DNA from: Leucobacter luti
GTDB taxonomy: Bacteria; Actinomycetota; Actinomycetes; Actinomycetales; Microbacteriaceae
Assembly (NCBI RefSeq): GCF_019464495.1
Contig: NZ_CP080492.1
Span: forward strand, 2,728,001 to 2,792,000
Direction: 5' to 3'
DNA: 64,000 bases
A program made the translations under genes and the position numbers. Shown piece by piece: positions 50,133 to 59,266 of this stretch; positions within the stretch are counted from its first letter, which is position 1; every line of letters begins with the position of its first letter. The notes below the pieces were generated by a model. That model saw nothing but the letters and a program-made list of their open reading frames with translations. It searched no databases and was not told the origin of the DNA.

Positions 50133-50786
50133 ATGGCACGCATCATTCTCTTTGGCGGCCACGGCCGCATCGCACTCCTGACCGAGCCGCTCCTCGTCGA
50201 GCGGGGGGACCACGTCACAGCGGTGATTCGCAATCCTGATCACGCGGCAGAAGTCGCGGCAACTGGTGCCACACCGCACGTCGGAGACATTGAGCAGCTC
50301 GATGAGCATCAGCTCGCCGAGCTCATCGTCGGCCACGACGCAGTGGTGTGGTCCGCCGGAGCTGGCGGCGGTGACCCTGCACGAACACGAGCCGTTGATC
50401 AGGATGCCGCAATCCGCACGATGACCGCCGCGGCCTACGCTGGCGTACCACGCTTCGTCATGGTGTCGTACTTCGGCGCCTCGCTCGATCACGGGGTCCC
50501 AGAGGACAACTCATTCTTCGCCTACGCGCAAGCGAAGGCCGCTGCCGATGAGCACCTGCGCAGCACCGAACTCGAGTGGACGGTGCTCGGACCGGGCACG
50601 CTCACCCACGACGAGGGCACCGGGCTGATCGACACCACCGCACGAGCCTCCGCAACGGTATCGCGCGCAAACGTCGCGTCAGTGATTGCCGAAACGCTTG
50701 CTGACCCCGCAACGGTGCGCCGCACCATCCGTTTTATTGATGGGGACACCCCGATCGCGGACGCGATCTCCGGAGCGGCTGCGTGA
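50133..50786 (+). CDS. NAD(P)H-binding atypical SDR
   Basis: A 217-residue NAD(P)-binding protein of the NmrA/YwnB-like type: MARIILFGGHGRIALLTEPLLVERGDHVTAVIRNP and the later FFAYAQAKAAADEHLRSTELEWTVLGPGTLT. A YxxxK-like YAQAK is present. Proteins of this class act as flavin/quinone-type reductases or redox sensors. The stop overlaps the GTG of the next SDR gene (GTGA). Confidence 0.88.
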   Translation: MARIILFGGHGRIALLTEPLLVERGDHVTAVIRNPDHAAEVAATGATPHVGDIEQLDEHQLAELIVGHDAVVWSAGAGGGDPARTRAVDQDAAIRTMTAAAYAGVPRFVMVSYFGASLDHGVPEDNSFFAYAQAKAAADEHLRSTELEWTVLGPGTLTHDEGTGLIDTTARASATVSRANVASVIAETLADPATVRRTIRFIDGDTPIADAISGAAA

Positions 50787-51583
50787 GCCAATCGACCCCA
50801 GTGCAGTCCACCCCGGCGCAGGCGGGGAGCCCACACGCTCGCTCGGCGATCGTCACCGGAGCAGCGAAGGGGCTGGGGCGAGCAATCGCCCGCGAACTCG
50901 CGAGCCGGGGCGAACGGGTCGCGCTCTGCGACGTTGACATTGACGGCGCTGCGGACACCGAACAGCTGATCCGCGAGACAGGTGGACACGCTGAAGTGTT
51001 CGGGTGCGATGTGAGTGATGAGCCGAGCGTGCAGGCTGTCGTCGCTGCGGTGGCTGAGCGCCTCGGGCCACCACTGATTCTGGTCAACAACGCCGGGGTC
51101 TTGCGTGATGACCTGCTCTTCAAAATGCCAGTGGACAACTGGGACACCGTGATGAACGTGCACCTCCGCGGTGCATTTCTCATGAGCCGTGCCGCGCAGG
51201 GGTACATGGTCGAGCACGGCTGGGGGCGAATCATCAACCTGTCGAGCACGTCAGCGCTCGGGAATGCGGGCCAGGCAAACTACGCAGCAGCAAAGGCCGG
51301 CATTCAAGGGTTCACCAAGACCCTTGCGCTCGAGCTCGGTCGCTTCGGCGTCACCGCGAACGCGGTAGCGCCGGGCTTCACCGTGACCGATATGACCCGC
51401 GCCGTCGCGGATCGGCTCGGCATAGGATTCGACGAACTTGTCGTACGCGAGGCCGCGGCCACTGCAGTGCGCCGTGTGGGCACTCCGGAGGACATCGCTC
51501 ACGCGGTCGCCTTTTTTGCAAGCCCACACAGCGGGTTTGTCTCCGGCCAGGTGCTCTATGTCGCGGGCGGACCGCGCGGCTAA
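50783..51583 (+). CDS. FabG-like short-chain dehydrogenase
   Basis: A 266-residue classical SDR: SAIVTGAAKGLGRAIARELASRGERVALCDVDI, VNNAGVLRDDLLFKM, INLSSTSALGNAGQANYAAAKAG (catalytic S, YxxxK) and SGFVSGQVLYVAGGPRG. It is similar to 3-oxoacyl reductases, but the DRLGIGFDELV insert suggests a dedicated catabolic substrate. The GTG at 50783 overlaps the upstream gene, so the two are translationally coupled. Confidence 0.9.
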   Translation: MSQSTPVQSTPAQAGSPHARSAIVTGAAKGLGRAIARELASRGERVALCDVDIDGAADTEQLIRETGGHAEVFGCDVSDEPSVQAVVAAVAERLGPPLILVNNAGVLRDDLLFKMPVDNWDTVMNVHLRGAFLMSRAAQGYMVEHGWGRIINLSSTSALGNAGQANYAAAKAGIQGFTKTLALELGRFGVTANAVAPGFTVTDMTRAVADRLGIGFDELVVREAAATAVRRVGTPEDIAHAVAFFASPHSGFVSGQVLYVAGGPRG

Positions 51584-51606
51584 GCCTCGTCGAGCCGGCG
51601 CGGGAT

Positions 51607-51924
51607 TTACGACGTCGACGCTGGCCTATCAGGCCACGCGATGGTGCCATCAAACTCGGGATGCCTGCGCAGCCACGCTGCAACGAATGGGCAGCGGGGA
51701 ATGATGGTGAGGCCAGCGTCACGGGTGCTCTCTAGCGCAGCGGAGACGAGCGTGCCCCCGAGGCCGCGACCCCCGAACGAGGGGTCCACTTCCGTGTGCA
51801 TGAAATCGCGGACGGTGCCCTTCGCTCGGGTGCGGTACTCCGCAAACCCTGCAATCGTGCCGTCAACGGTGATTGTGAAGCGCGATCCCTGCGGATCGTG
51901 TTGGACGTGAATCTGTTCGGACAT
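51607..51924 (-). CDS. YjdJ-type GNAT-fold acetyltransferase
   Basis: A 105-residue minimal GNAT domain of the kind with an acetyl-CoA loop but short fold: FTITVDGTIAGFAEYRTRAKGTVRDFMHTEVDPSFGGRGLGGTLVSAAL (loop GGRGLGG) and IIPRCPFVAAWLRRHPEF. The substrate is unknown. The start at 51924 has AGGAGAA upstream; the open frame extends into non-coding DNA. It lies 61 bases downstream of the pirin gene, on the same strand. Confidence 0.9.
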   Translation of the reverse strand: MSEQIHVQHDPQGSRFTITVDGTIAGFAEYRTRAKGTVRDFMHTEVDPSFGGRGLGGTLVSAALESTRDAGLTIIPRCPFVAAWLRRHPEFDGTIAWPDRPASTS

Positions 51925-51985
51925 GTGTTCTCCTGAGAGGAACTGGTGAATGAAGGAAGCGAGACGTGAACACGCGGGACGGTGG

Positions 51986-52993
51986 CTACTGCTGGCGCGG
52001 AATGAGTCGTGCCACGGGCGCAGCGGGGGCTGGCAACGGGGGATCTGGCTCGGGGTGGGGGAGACCGAAGCGCTCTGGGTTGCTCGCGAGGGGCTGCGAG
52101 CGTCCGCTCGCCTCGCCTGAGGGATCACTCACGCCAACGGCAGCGAGCTGTGCCTGCCAATCGGCGCGCGCACGCATAATCTCCTCATGGTCGCGGCCGA
52201 GGAAATTCCACCACATGATCAGCTGCTCACCCAGCGGTTCGCCGCCGATCAGCAGGAGTCGCGCACCGGCCTCACCCGCCGTGAGGCGTAGCAGGTTGGC
52301 TCCGGCTGCTGCGAAGCCGAGTGCGTCTGGCACGAGTTCCAGCGTGGTCGCCGCAGCCACGGCGACGCGTTCGACCGCCACGGATCCGCTGTCTACGAGG
52401 ATCCCGTGTTCGAAGGCGGGCGCTACGTCGATCTCCAACACGGCGCCTGGCACGAGTTGCAGCTCGGCACCGAGCAGCGGCGAGTGGGTGACGATCGGAG
52501 AGGTCGATCCGAGCACTGAACCCAGGAACACCTGTGCGATCCAACCGGGCCCATGCGCCAGCGGCGGCTCGTAGTGAGCAAACGTTGGCGCGACATTGGC
52601 CGCGTGTTTCGGGAGTGCGATCCAGAGCTGCGCACCGTGCAGCACCGTGGTGCCGTCCGTGGATCGCTCAGAGTGGCTAATACCGTGGCCAGCCGTCATG
52701 AGATTCAGCTCTCCCGGACGCACGAATGCGTGAAAGCCGGCGCTGTCGCGGTGCTCGATCTCGCCGGCAAAGAGCCAACTTACAGTCTGCAACCCGATGT
52801 GCGGATGGGCAGGCACGTCCATACCCCCGGTGCGAGAGACGTCATCAGGACCATAGTGGTCGAGGAAGCACCACGCGCCGATGAAGGACCGGGCCCGCTG
52901 GGGAAGAGTGCGCCGCACGGTCATCGCGCGCAAGCCGCCGAGCGGCACTTCACGCGGAGCGAGCAATTGCAGCGTGCGATTCGGATCAGTCAT
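51986..52993 (-). CDS. Pirin family protein
   Basis: A 335-residue bicupin-type pirin. Metal ligands of the N-terminal cupin are visible as HPHIGLQT (two His) and GHGISHSE (His, Glu). A second cupin domain (SPLLGAELQLVPGAVLEIDV onward) and a Pro-rich tail follow. Pirins can have quercetinase activity or act as redox-sensing cofactors. Upstream, two terminators separate it from the hydroxyacid dehydrogenase unit. Confidence 0.92.
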   Translation of the reverse strand: MTDPNRTLQLLAPREVPLGGLRAMTVRRTLPQRARSFIGAWCFLDHYGPDDVSRTGGMDVPAHPHIGLQTVSWLFAGEIEHRDSAGFHAFVRPGELNLMTAGHGISHSERSTDGTTVLHGAQLWIALPKHAANVAPTFAHYEPPLAHGPGWIAQVFLGSVLGSTSPIVTHSPLLGAELQLVPGAVLEIDVAPAFEHGILVDSGSVAVERVAVAAATTLELVPDALGFAAAGANLLRLTAGEAGARLLLIGGEPLGEQLIMWWNFLGRDHEEIMRARADWQAQLAAVGVSDPSGEASGRSQPLASNPERFGLPHPEPDPPLPAPAAPVARLIPRQQ

Positions 52994-53077
52994 GTCCCGT
53001 CCTCATTCCGTTGCCTGAAACCGCTGCCCGAATCTGGCGCCGGGCTCGGTCTCCCCCGTCCCTCGCGCAACGAAACA

Positions 53078-53156
53078 GCTCGCGCCACGTCTCCAGTGTG
53101 ACACGGAGACGTGGCGCGAGCCAGTGCGCTGCCTGAGCGGAGCAGCCCCGCTCAGG
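53078..53156 (-). terminator. Tandem hairpins after the 2-hydroxyacid dehydrogenase
   Basis: In the direction of transcription, CCTGAGCGG/CCGCTCAGG (53132-53156) is followed by a perfect 17-bp stem GCTCGCGCCACGTCTCC (53078-53094) / complement (53105-53121) with a 10-base loop. Confidence 0.72.
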
Positions 53157-53174
53157 GGGAGGCCGGGAACGGAA

Positions 53175-54182
53175 CTACGCGGTCGCGACCGGGCGGTTCA
53201 CTGGGGAATCAGGGGCACCTGATGTGAACAGCGTGACAGCGTTCTGAGCCTGGATACGCACGTACTCGATCTCGGTTCGAGCCGAGAAATATGCGATGTG
53301 CGGAGTCAGTACGACGTCGTCGCGGCCGAGCATCGGGTGATCGGCAGCAGGCGGCTCGGCCTCGAGCACGTCGAGCGCTGCGCCCGAGAGCTGGCCCGAG
53401 TCGAGGGCCGCAGCGAGCGCGTGGTGATCGATGAGCGCACCTCGGGACACGTTCACGAGCACGGATCCAGCGGGCATCGCAGCGAGGAACGCTGCGTCGA
53501 CCATGTGCTCGGTTTCCGGCGTGAGCGGCAGGTGGAGCGACAGCACATTCGCGCTGCTGCGCACCTCCTCAAGTGAGGTGCGGCGCACCCCGAGCGCGTC
53601 AAGGTCCGCTCGGATCTCTGGCGTATCGGGAAGCATCGGGTCGTAGCCGATCACGTCACCGAAGAGCGGGCGCGCGAGGCGGATCAGTTCGCGGCCGATC
53701 TTGCCAAGGCCGATGATCCCGAGCGTCGTCTCGCTCATTCGCGGCGGCGGGGTCGCAGCGCGATCGTTCCAGTGTGCCGGGTTCGCTGAAGCCCGATAGA
53801 AGGCGAGCTGGCGGCAGCTCGCGAGCAGCAGGGTGAGCGCGTGGGTCGCGACCTCTTCGGTAGCGGCACCAGGCACGTTCGTGACCCAGACGCCGTGTTC
53901 GGTGGCGGCTTCGAGATCGACGTAGTCGAAGCCCATCGACATCAGTGCCACGATGCGCAGCTGCGGCATCGCCTCGATCATCTCGCGGGTGACAGTGGCG
54001 TAGCCAGGCAGCAGCACAGACGCGTCCTGCGCACCTGCGATGATCTCGGCAGTATCTCGTGTGCCGAGCACACGCACCTCGAAGCCAGCAGCTTCGAGAA
54101 GCGCGATCCCGATCGCGGGATCGGTGTCGTCGACGTCGGTGTAGACGGCGACGGGGCGAGGATCGGAAGTGAGGTCGGTCAT
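53175..54182 (-). CDS. D-2-hydroxyacid dehydrogenase (CtBP-like)
   Basis: A 335-residue NAD-dependent dehydrogenase: GIIGLGKIGRELIRLARPLFGDVIGYDP cofactor motif, catalytic Arg in VNVSRGALID, Glu in DVLEAEPP and His in LTPHIAY. The N-terminal region resembles the C-terminal-binding-protein group. It reduces a 2-oxoacid or oxidises a D-2-hydroxyacid. It lies 3 bases downstream of the ThDP enzyme gene, so the two are one operon, and the dehydrogenase may supply or remove the 2-oxoacid used there. Confidence 0.92.
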   Translation of the reverse strand: MTDLTSDPRPVAVYTDVDDTDPAIGIALLEAAGFEVRVLGTRDTAEIIAGAQDASVLLPGYATVTREMIEAMPQLRIVALMSMGFDYVDLEAATEHGVWVTNVPGAATEEVATHALTLLLASCRQLAFYRASANPAHWNDRAATPPPRMSETTLGIIGLGKIGRELIRLARPLFGDVIGYDPMLPDTPEIRADLDALGVRRTSLEEVRSSANVLSLHLPLTPETEHMVDAAFLAAMPAGSVLVNVSRGALIDHHALAAALDSGQLSGAALDVLEAEPPAADHPMLGRDDVVLTPHIAYFSARTEIEYVRIQAQNAVTLFTSGAPDSPVNRPVATA

Positions 54183-54185
54183 ACG

Positions 54186-55817
54186 TTATTCCCCCTGCGC
54201 GACATCGAAGGCCGCCTGGTCGATGTGAATGAGTTGCAATCCGCCGGCGGCAACAGCAGCGGTCACGGCATCGGAGAGCTCGGAGGCCGTGGTCGCGCGG
54301 CGCCCCGTGCCACCGAACGCGTCGGCCACTGCCGACCAGTTGGGCTGCACGAGGTCGACTCCGACAGGCGCGATCCCCGCGTCCAGCTCGTTCTGCTTGA
54401 TCTCGGCGTACCCACCGTTGTCGACGACGATGACTGTGACGTCTTCGCGCTGCTCCACCACGGTGATGAACTCGTTCATGGAGAACATGAGTGCACCATC
54501 GCCCAGCACGGTGAATGCCGGGCGTTCGGGAGCGGCGATACGCGCGCCGAGCGCTGCTGGCAACCCGTAGCCGAGCGTCGCGTACGTCGCCATGTATGGT
54601 GTCGAGTTCGGCGTGGAGACCCGCAGCGTGTTGAGCAGGCCCCAGTAAGCGATCTGCGAGGAGTCGGTCGTCACGATGGCGTCCTCGGGCAGTGCAGCCG
54701 CAATGACCTCGGCGAGCCTCGTGTTCGACTCGGAAAGCTCAAGCGATTCCGCGCGCACTGCGGCACGGGCCTGGCTCACGGCACCGACGGCACCAGCAAG
54801 GTCGCGCGGCTCGCCCTCGCCGAGCGCGGCGGTGAGTGCGGTGAGCGTCGCGGCCGCGTCGCCGACGAGGCCGATGTCTGCGCGGTGGTTCTTCGTGATC
54901 TGCGATTCGAGGAGGTCGATCCGAATCACTTTTCCAGTGGCGGCGAGCTCCGAGACCCAGAGCTCAGCCTCTCCCAGCTTTGACCCGACGATCAGGAGCA
55001 CGTCTGCGTCCTGTGCGACACTGCGGCCCGCTGCGAGACGCAGCGCCGAACCGACGGAGAGTGGATGGTGCTCGTCGAGCACCCCTTTCGCGTTCAGCGT
55101 CGTAACCACTGGGGCGCCGACCCGTTCCGCGAGGGCGCGGAGTGCAGCGGACGCCCGGCGAGATCCGCCGCCGGCGAGAATGGCGGGGCGCTGTGCAGCT
55201 GTCAGGAGTGTTGCAGCCTGTGCAATCAACGCTGCATCAGCCGTGGGCGCAGGTGCGAAGCTCCGCGGGGCGGTGGCCGCGGCAGCGAGTTCGGTTTCCT
55301 GCTCGAGGACGTCGAGGGGGACCTCGATGTACACCGGGCGCGGGCGCGTAGTGGCGAAGAGCTCGAATGCGTCGTGGATCGCAGTGACAGCCTCGTCAGC
55401 CGAGGTCACGCGACGGCCCCACTCGACGATTGCGGAGGCAGCGCTGAGCTGGTCTTTCGTCTCGTGCAGTGTGCCGACATCGGCGAACTCGGCGCCAATG
55501 GCCGGGCCTGGGGCGATGAGGATCATGGGCCGCGACTCGCAGTAGGCAGTGCCAGCTGCGGAGAGTGCGTTGAGCAGGCCGGGTCCGCTGGTGGTCACGA
55601 CCACACCGGGAAGTCCGGTCTGGAGTGACCAGCCGTCAGAGCCATAGCCAGCACCCTGCTCGTGGCGGGCTGTCACGGGGCGAATCCCGAGCGCGCCGAG
55701 CGGGCGGTAGAACTCGAGGTTGTGCGTGCCTGGGATACCGAAAACGGTGTCGATGCCATAGCCACGGAGAGTCTCCATGACGACCCAGCCGGTCGTGCGC
55801 TTAGGTGTGGTCTGCAT
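54186..55817 (-). CDS. Acetolactate synthase-like ThDP enzyme
   Basis: A 543-residue three-domain ThDP protein. The catalytic Glu is in ARHEQGAGYGSDGW, the middle domain is ILAGGGSRRASAALRALAERVGAPVVTT, and the ThDP/Mg site is LGDGALMFSMNEFITVVEQREDVTVIVVDNGGY. It belongs with acetolactate synthase, benzoylformate decarboxylase and indolepyruvate decarboxylase; the substrate is not readable. No small regulatory subunit is nearby, so a catabolic 2-oxoacid decarboxylase is more likely than a biosynthetic synthase. I start at the ATG at 55817 behind GAGGAG. Confidence 0.9.
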   Translation of the reverse strand: MQTTPKRTTGWVVMETLRGYGIDTVFGIPGTHNLEFYRPLGALGIRPVTARHEQGAGYGSDGWSLQTGLPGVVVTTSGPGLLNALSAAGTAYCESRPMILIAPGPAIGAEFADVGTLHETKDQLSAASAIVEWGRRVTSADEAVTAIHDAFELFATTRPRPVYIEVPLDVLEQETELAAAATAPRSFAPAPTADAALIAQAATLLTAAQRPAILAGGGSRRASAALRALAERVGAPVVTTLNAKGVLDEHHPLSVGSALRLAAGRSVAQDADVLLIVGSKLGEAELWVSELAATGKVIRIDLLESQITKNHRADIGLVGDAAATLTALTAALGEGEPRDLAGAVGAVSQARAAVRAESLELSESNTRLAEVIAAALPEDAIVTTDSSQIAYWGLLNTLRVSTPNSTPYMATYATLGYGLPAALGARIAAPERPAFTVLGDGALMFSMNEFITVVEQREDVTVIVVDNGGYAEIKQNELDAGIAPVGVDLVQPNWSAVADAFGGTGRRATTASELSDAVTAAVAAGGLQLIHIDQAAFDVAQGE

Positions 55818-55873
55818 GATGCTCCTCAAGTTCTGTGCGGTAACAGCAGTGGGTTCAGATGAAAGTGGGCGAG

Positions 55874-55910
55874 AAAAAACCGGCCCCACCTTGGTGCGGC
55901 GGGGCCGGTT
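55874..55910 (-). terminator. Rho-independent terminator of the MHS transporter gene
   Basis: Stem AACCGGCCCC (55878-55887) / GGGGCCGGTT (55901-55910); read on the minus strand it runs directly into a T6 tract (55874-55879). Confidence 0.9.
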
Positions 55911-55921
55911 GTGAAGGGGAA

Positions 55922-57274
55922 CTAGTCGGTGATGTTGACGGCGGTGGTGTCAGTGCGTGCCGTGAACGAGCCGGTCACCGGTGCAGTGTCGGAGTGCTGC
56001 GGTGCGAACCGAACGCCGATCCAGGCGGCGAGTGTCAGCACACCGAAGAACGCGACGACAGACCAGAAGTTGCCACCGGTCCATACGAGCAGGAGCGAGG
56101 CAATGGCGGGGGACAGCCCACCCCAGACCGCGGCACCCATGCCGTACGAAAGCGACATTGACGTGTAGCGCGACTGCGGACGGAACATCTGCGCCATGAG
56201 CGTTGACAGCGGCGCCCATGCGCCACTCAGAGTGACGCGGATCAGGATCACGAACAGCCAGATCATCGCAATGTTCTTCGACTGAATCGAGAGCACGAGC
56301 GGCAGGATCACGAGGAACGAACCGATGATACCGATGTACATGACGGTCTTCGCGCCGATCTTGTCACCGAGGGCAGCAATCGGCAGCGTCACGAGCGCTT
56401 CAATCAGTGAGGCAATGGTGAGTGCGCCGAGCATCACCGAGGCATTCAGGCCGATCTCCGGGGTCGCCGCGTAGTTCTGCACGAACGTGGTGGCGATCAC
56501 GTAGCCGCCTGAAGACATCGCGATGATGAGGAAGCCGAGCAGAATGGGGCTCCAGTTGTTCTTGAGTGCGAACAGCAGCGGAGTCGACTGCTCCTGGCCT
56601 TCGACCTTGGCGGCGAACACCGGGGTCTCCTCAACGCGGTAGCGCACCCAGAAGCCCACAGCGATCAGCACGATGCTGAAGATGAACGGCAGACGCCAGC
56701 CCCAGCTCATCAGAGCGTCTTCGCCGAGGGCCGAGAGCGCCCAGAACGCGCCAGTTGCCATCAGCGCGCCGAGTGGATTGCCGACCTGCGTGAAGCCGCC
56801 GTAGAAGTTCTTCCACTTAGCGGGTGCGCTTTCGACAGCCATCAGGCTTGCGCCGCCCCACTCGCCGCCGACGGCGAGCCCCTGCATCATGCGGAACAGG
56901 ATGAGCAGGATCGGGCCCCAGATGCCGATCTGGGCGTATCCGGGAAGCAGTCCAACGAGCGTCGTGGCGACGCCCATGAGCACGAGCGTGATGGTCAGGG
57001 CTGGCTTGCGGCCGAGTTTGTCTCCGATATGGCCGAAGATGATGCCACCGAGGGGACGCATGAAGAAGGCGACGGCGTAGGTGCCGAAGGACGCGAGCGT
57101 AGCGAGCGCAGGATCAAGGTCTTCGGGGAAGAAAACGTGCGGGAAGATGATCGCCGCCGCGGTGGCGTAGACGTAGAAGTCGTACCACTCGATCGTGGTG
57201 CCCACGAGAGCGGCCATGCCGCCCTTGAGGGCCCTCCGGTGAGTATTCGGCTCTGCCGAGGTAGTTGTTGACAT
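55922..57274 (-). CDS. MHS-family MFS metabolite:H+ symporter
   Basis: A 450-residue 12-helix facilitator of the metabolite:H+ symport group: GTTIEWYDFYVYATAAAIIFPHVFF, GGIIFGHIGDKLGRKPAL, RMMQGLAVGGEWGGASL and VRYRVEETPVF. Relatives (ShiA, ProP, KgtP) import shikimate, proline/betaine or dicarboxylates. Placed between the ThDP enzyme and the amidohydrolase genes, it probably imports their substrate. The start at 57274 has AAGGAG upstream. Confidence 0.92.
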   Translation of the reverse strand: MSTTTSAEPNTHRRALKGGMAALVGTTIEWYDFYVYATAAAIIFPHVFFPEDLDPALATLASFGTYAVAFFMRPLGGIIFGHIGDKLGRKPALTITLVLMGVATTLVGLLPGYAQIGIWGPILLILFRMMQGLAVGGEWGGASLMAVESAPAKWKNFYGGFTQVGNPLGALMATGAFWALSALGEDALMSWGWRLPFIFSIVLIAVGFWVRYRVEETPVFAAKVEGQEQSTPLLFALKNNWSPILLGFLIIAMSSGGYVIATTFVQNYAATPEIGLNASVMLGALTIASLIEALVTLPIAALGDKIGAKTVMYIGIIGSFLVILPLVLSIQSKNIAMIWLFVILIRVTLSGAWAPLSTLMAQMFRPQSRYTSMSLSYGMGAAVWGGLSPAIASLLLVWTGGNFWSVVAFFGVLTLAAWIGVRFAPQHSDTAPVTGSFTARTDTTAVNITD

Positions 57275-57363
57275 GTGAGCTCCTTCGCTGGATGCCGGTG
57301 TGGCTGGGGGTGAAGTGATCGGGGTGGTGCGTGCAGTGGTGCGGGGGGACACCAGAGCGGGGG

Positions 57364-57396
57364 CGGATCGGGGCGGCGCAGCGCCGCCCCGATCCG
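57364..57396 (-). terminator. Hairpin terminator of the amidohydrolase gene
   Basis: Perfect 15-bp stem CGGATCGGGGCGGCG (57364-57378) / complement (57382-57396) with loop CAG, just past the amidohydrolase stop at 57404. No T-tract. Confidence 0.75.
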
Positions 57397-57403
57397 ATGC
57401 AAC

Positions 57404-59068
57404 TTAGTACACGCGCTCTCCGCCGACCCAGGTCGAAGCAACTGCCACTGCGGCAAGCTCCGGGATTGGGGTGGCGTAAGGATCGCGATCGAGCACGGCG
57501 AAGTCAGCGCGCTTGCCGACTTCGAGGCTGCCGAGCTCGTCCTCGCGTCCGAGGGCGCGGGCTGCGGAGATCGTGTGTCCGCGCAGTGCGGTGTCGAGGG
57601 AGACCGCGAGGTCGTCGGATCCGAGCTGGGTTCCGCGGCGAGTGATGCGTGACACCGCAGCCTGGATCGCTTCCATCGGGCGCGGATCTGCCACGGGGGC
57701 GTCCGAGGAGATCGTCACCGGCACGCCAGCGCGCTCGAAATCGCCGAGCGGGTTGAAGCGCTCGCCGGGAGTGCCGATCGCCTGCTCCACGCCCTCGCCC
57801 CAGTTGAAGTGGTGCTGGGGCTGATTGACGGGCATGATGCCAGACTTCGCCATGCGATCAATCTGCTCGAGTGTTGGCAGCCCACAGTGCTCAATGCGGT
57901 GCCGCGCATCGCTGTCGGGGCGCTCGGCGAGCGCGGCCTCGATTGCGCTGATGACCATCTCGAGCGCCGTCGGCGACTGGGAATGCGTGGCCGTCTGCAG
58001 GCCAACACGGTGTGCCTTCTTGATCAGCTCCGTGTAGTCGCCAGGCTCGTGGTAGAGCTGGCCCGTGCGGCAGGGATCGCCCACATAGCCGTCGGGGAAG
58101 TACGCGGTCCAGCCGCCGAGCGTGCCGTCGGAGTAGAACTTGATCCCGGCGAAGCTCAGGTGCTCGTTTCCGAACTGGCCGTGCAGGCCCATCTCAATCG
58201 CCTCGTCGAGGAGATGTGAGAGCAGGTACATGCTGACACGCACTTTGAGGTCGCCGGACTCTGCGAGCCGCAGGTACATGTCGAACTCGCGGCGGCTGAC
58301 CTGGGCATCGCCAATCGTGGTGACCCCGCCCGCGAGGAAGTTCTCCTGGGCGGCCGCGAGTTGCAGTTTGTGCTCGGCAGGCTCGTCCGCGAGATGGAAG
58401 TTCGGTCCGTGGTGGCCGATCTTGACGCCTTCGAGGCCCGTCAGGACGTTGCAGGCCGCGTCCGAGAGTTCGCCGGTGAGCTCACCGTCTGCATCGCGGA
58501 AGAACTCGCCACCCTTGGGGTTCGGGGTGTCCTTGGTGACGCCATGCAGTTCGAACGTGTAAGAGTTCACCACGCCGCCGTGGCCCGACGCGTTCATGAG
58601 GTAGACCTCGCGGTCAGTTGCGACCTGATCGAGTTCCTGGCGCAGCGGGTGGCGCTGCTCAGCGAGATTGCGCTGCTCGTAGCCATAGCCGCGGATGGGG
58701 CGGCCTGCCGGCAATGTCTGTGCTGCCTCCTGCAGGAGAGCGACGATTTCGGGGATCGACCCGGCCTTCTCCGGGCCGCAGTCGACCCAGCTCATCATCT
58801 GCCCGAGCATCAGCGGGTGTGCGTGGGCGTCAATGAAGCCGGGAACAATCGTGGTGTTGCCCAGGTCGACGAGTTCGGGGGTCATCGCCGACACCTCGGC
58901 CGCAGCAGCGCGGCACTCTGCGATGGACCCGACTGCGCGGATCCGATCGCCAATGATGAGGAACGCCTCCGGGGCAGATCCTGCGGCATCGAGGGTGTGG
59001 ATCTGGGCAGCGGTGACGATGGTCGGCGCCTGAATGGCCGGGGCCTGGGTAAACGCGAGCTTTCGCAC
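57404..59068 (-). CDS. YtcJ-like amidohydrolase (first copy)
   Basis: A 554-residue amidohydrolase-superfamily protein. Metal motif HAH in VPGFIDAHAHPLMLGQ, an ATHSQSP His, DARHRIEHCGLP and SSDAPVADPRP (late Asp). The C-terminal strand is the usual ALGREDELGSLEVGKRADFAVLDRDP. Family members hydrolyse N-acyl or cyclic amides and esters, with broad annotation. The GTG at 59068 has AAGGAG nine bases upstream; an ATG at 59110 is open but lacks one. It is divergent from a two-headed Lrp regulator that likely controls it. Confidence 0.88.
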   Translation of the reverse strand: MRKLAFTQAPAIQAPTIVTAAQIHTLDAAGSAPEAFLIIGDRIRAVGSIAECRAAAAEVSAMTPELVDLGNTTIVPGFIDAHAHPLMLGQMMSWVDCGPEKAGSIPEIVALLQEAAQTLPAGRPIRGYGYEQRNLAEQRHPLRQELDQVATDREVYLMNASGHGGVVNSYTFELHGVTKDTPNPKGGEFFRDADGELTGELSDAACNVLTGLEGVKIGHHGPNFHLADEPAEHKLQLAAAQENFLAGGVTTIGDAQVSRREFDMYLRLAESGDLKVRVSMYLLSHLLDEAIEMGLHGQFGNEHLSFAGIKFYSDGTLGGWTAYFPDGYVGDPCRTGQLYHEPGDYTELIKKAHRVGLQTATHSQSPTALEMVISAIEAALAERPDSDARHRIEHCGLPTLEQIDRMAKSGIMPVNQPQHHFNWGEGVEQAIGTPGERFNPLGDFERAGVPVTISSDAPVADPRPMEAIQAAVSRITRRGTQLGSDDLAVSLDTALRGHTISAARALGREDELGSLEVGKRADFAVLDRDPYATPIPELAAVAVASTWVGGERVY

Positions 59069-59266
59069 GGTGGGAACTCCTTCGTTGTGAATCGATACGA
59101 GCGTACGCATGTTCCGAGAGGAAGTGTGACCACATAGCGGTCTACTGTGTTCAGAACAATTATTTTGTCGATCAGAAGTGCCAGAAATCCTGAGTTCGTG
59201 TGGAATTGGGGTGTACAGACGCGTTTTTGTCGAACTTAGAGGAAGCGATTCTGGCATGATGGCCAG

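Noticed and set aside
54186..55817. ThDP enzyme as biosynthetic acetolactate synthase (ilvB)
   Set aside because: No regulatory subunit or ilvC follows, and it is coupled to a 2-hydroxyacid dehydrogenase and transporter instead.
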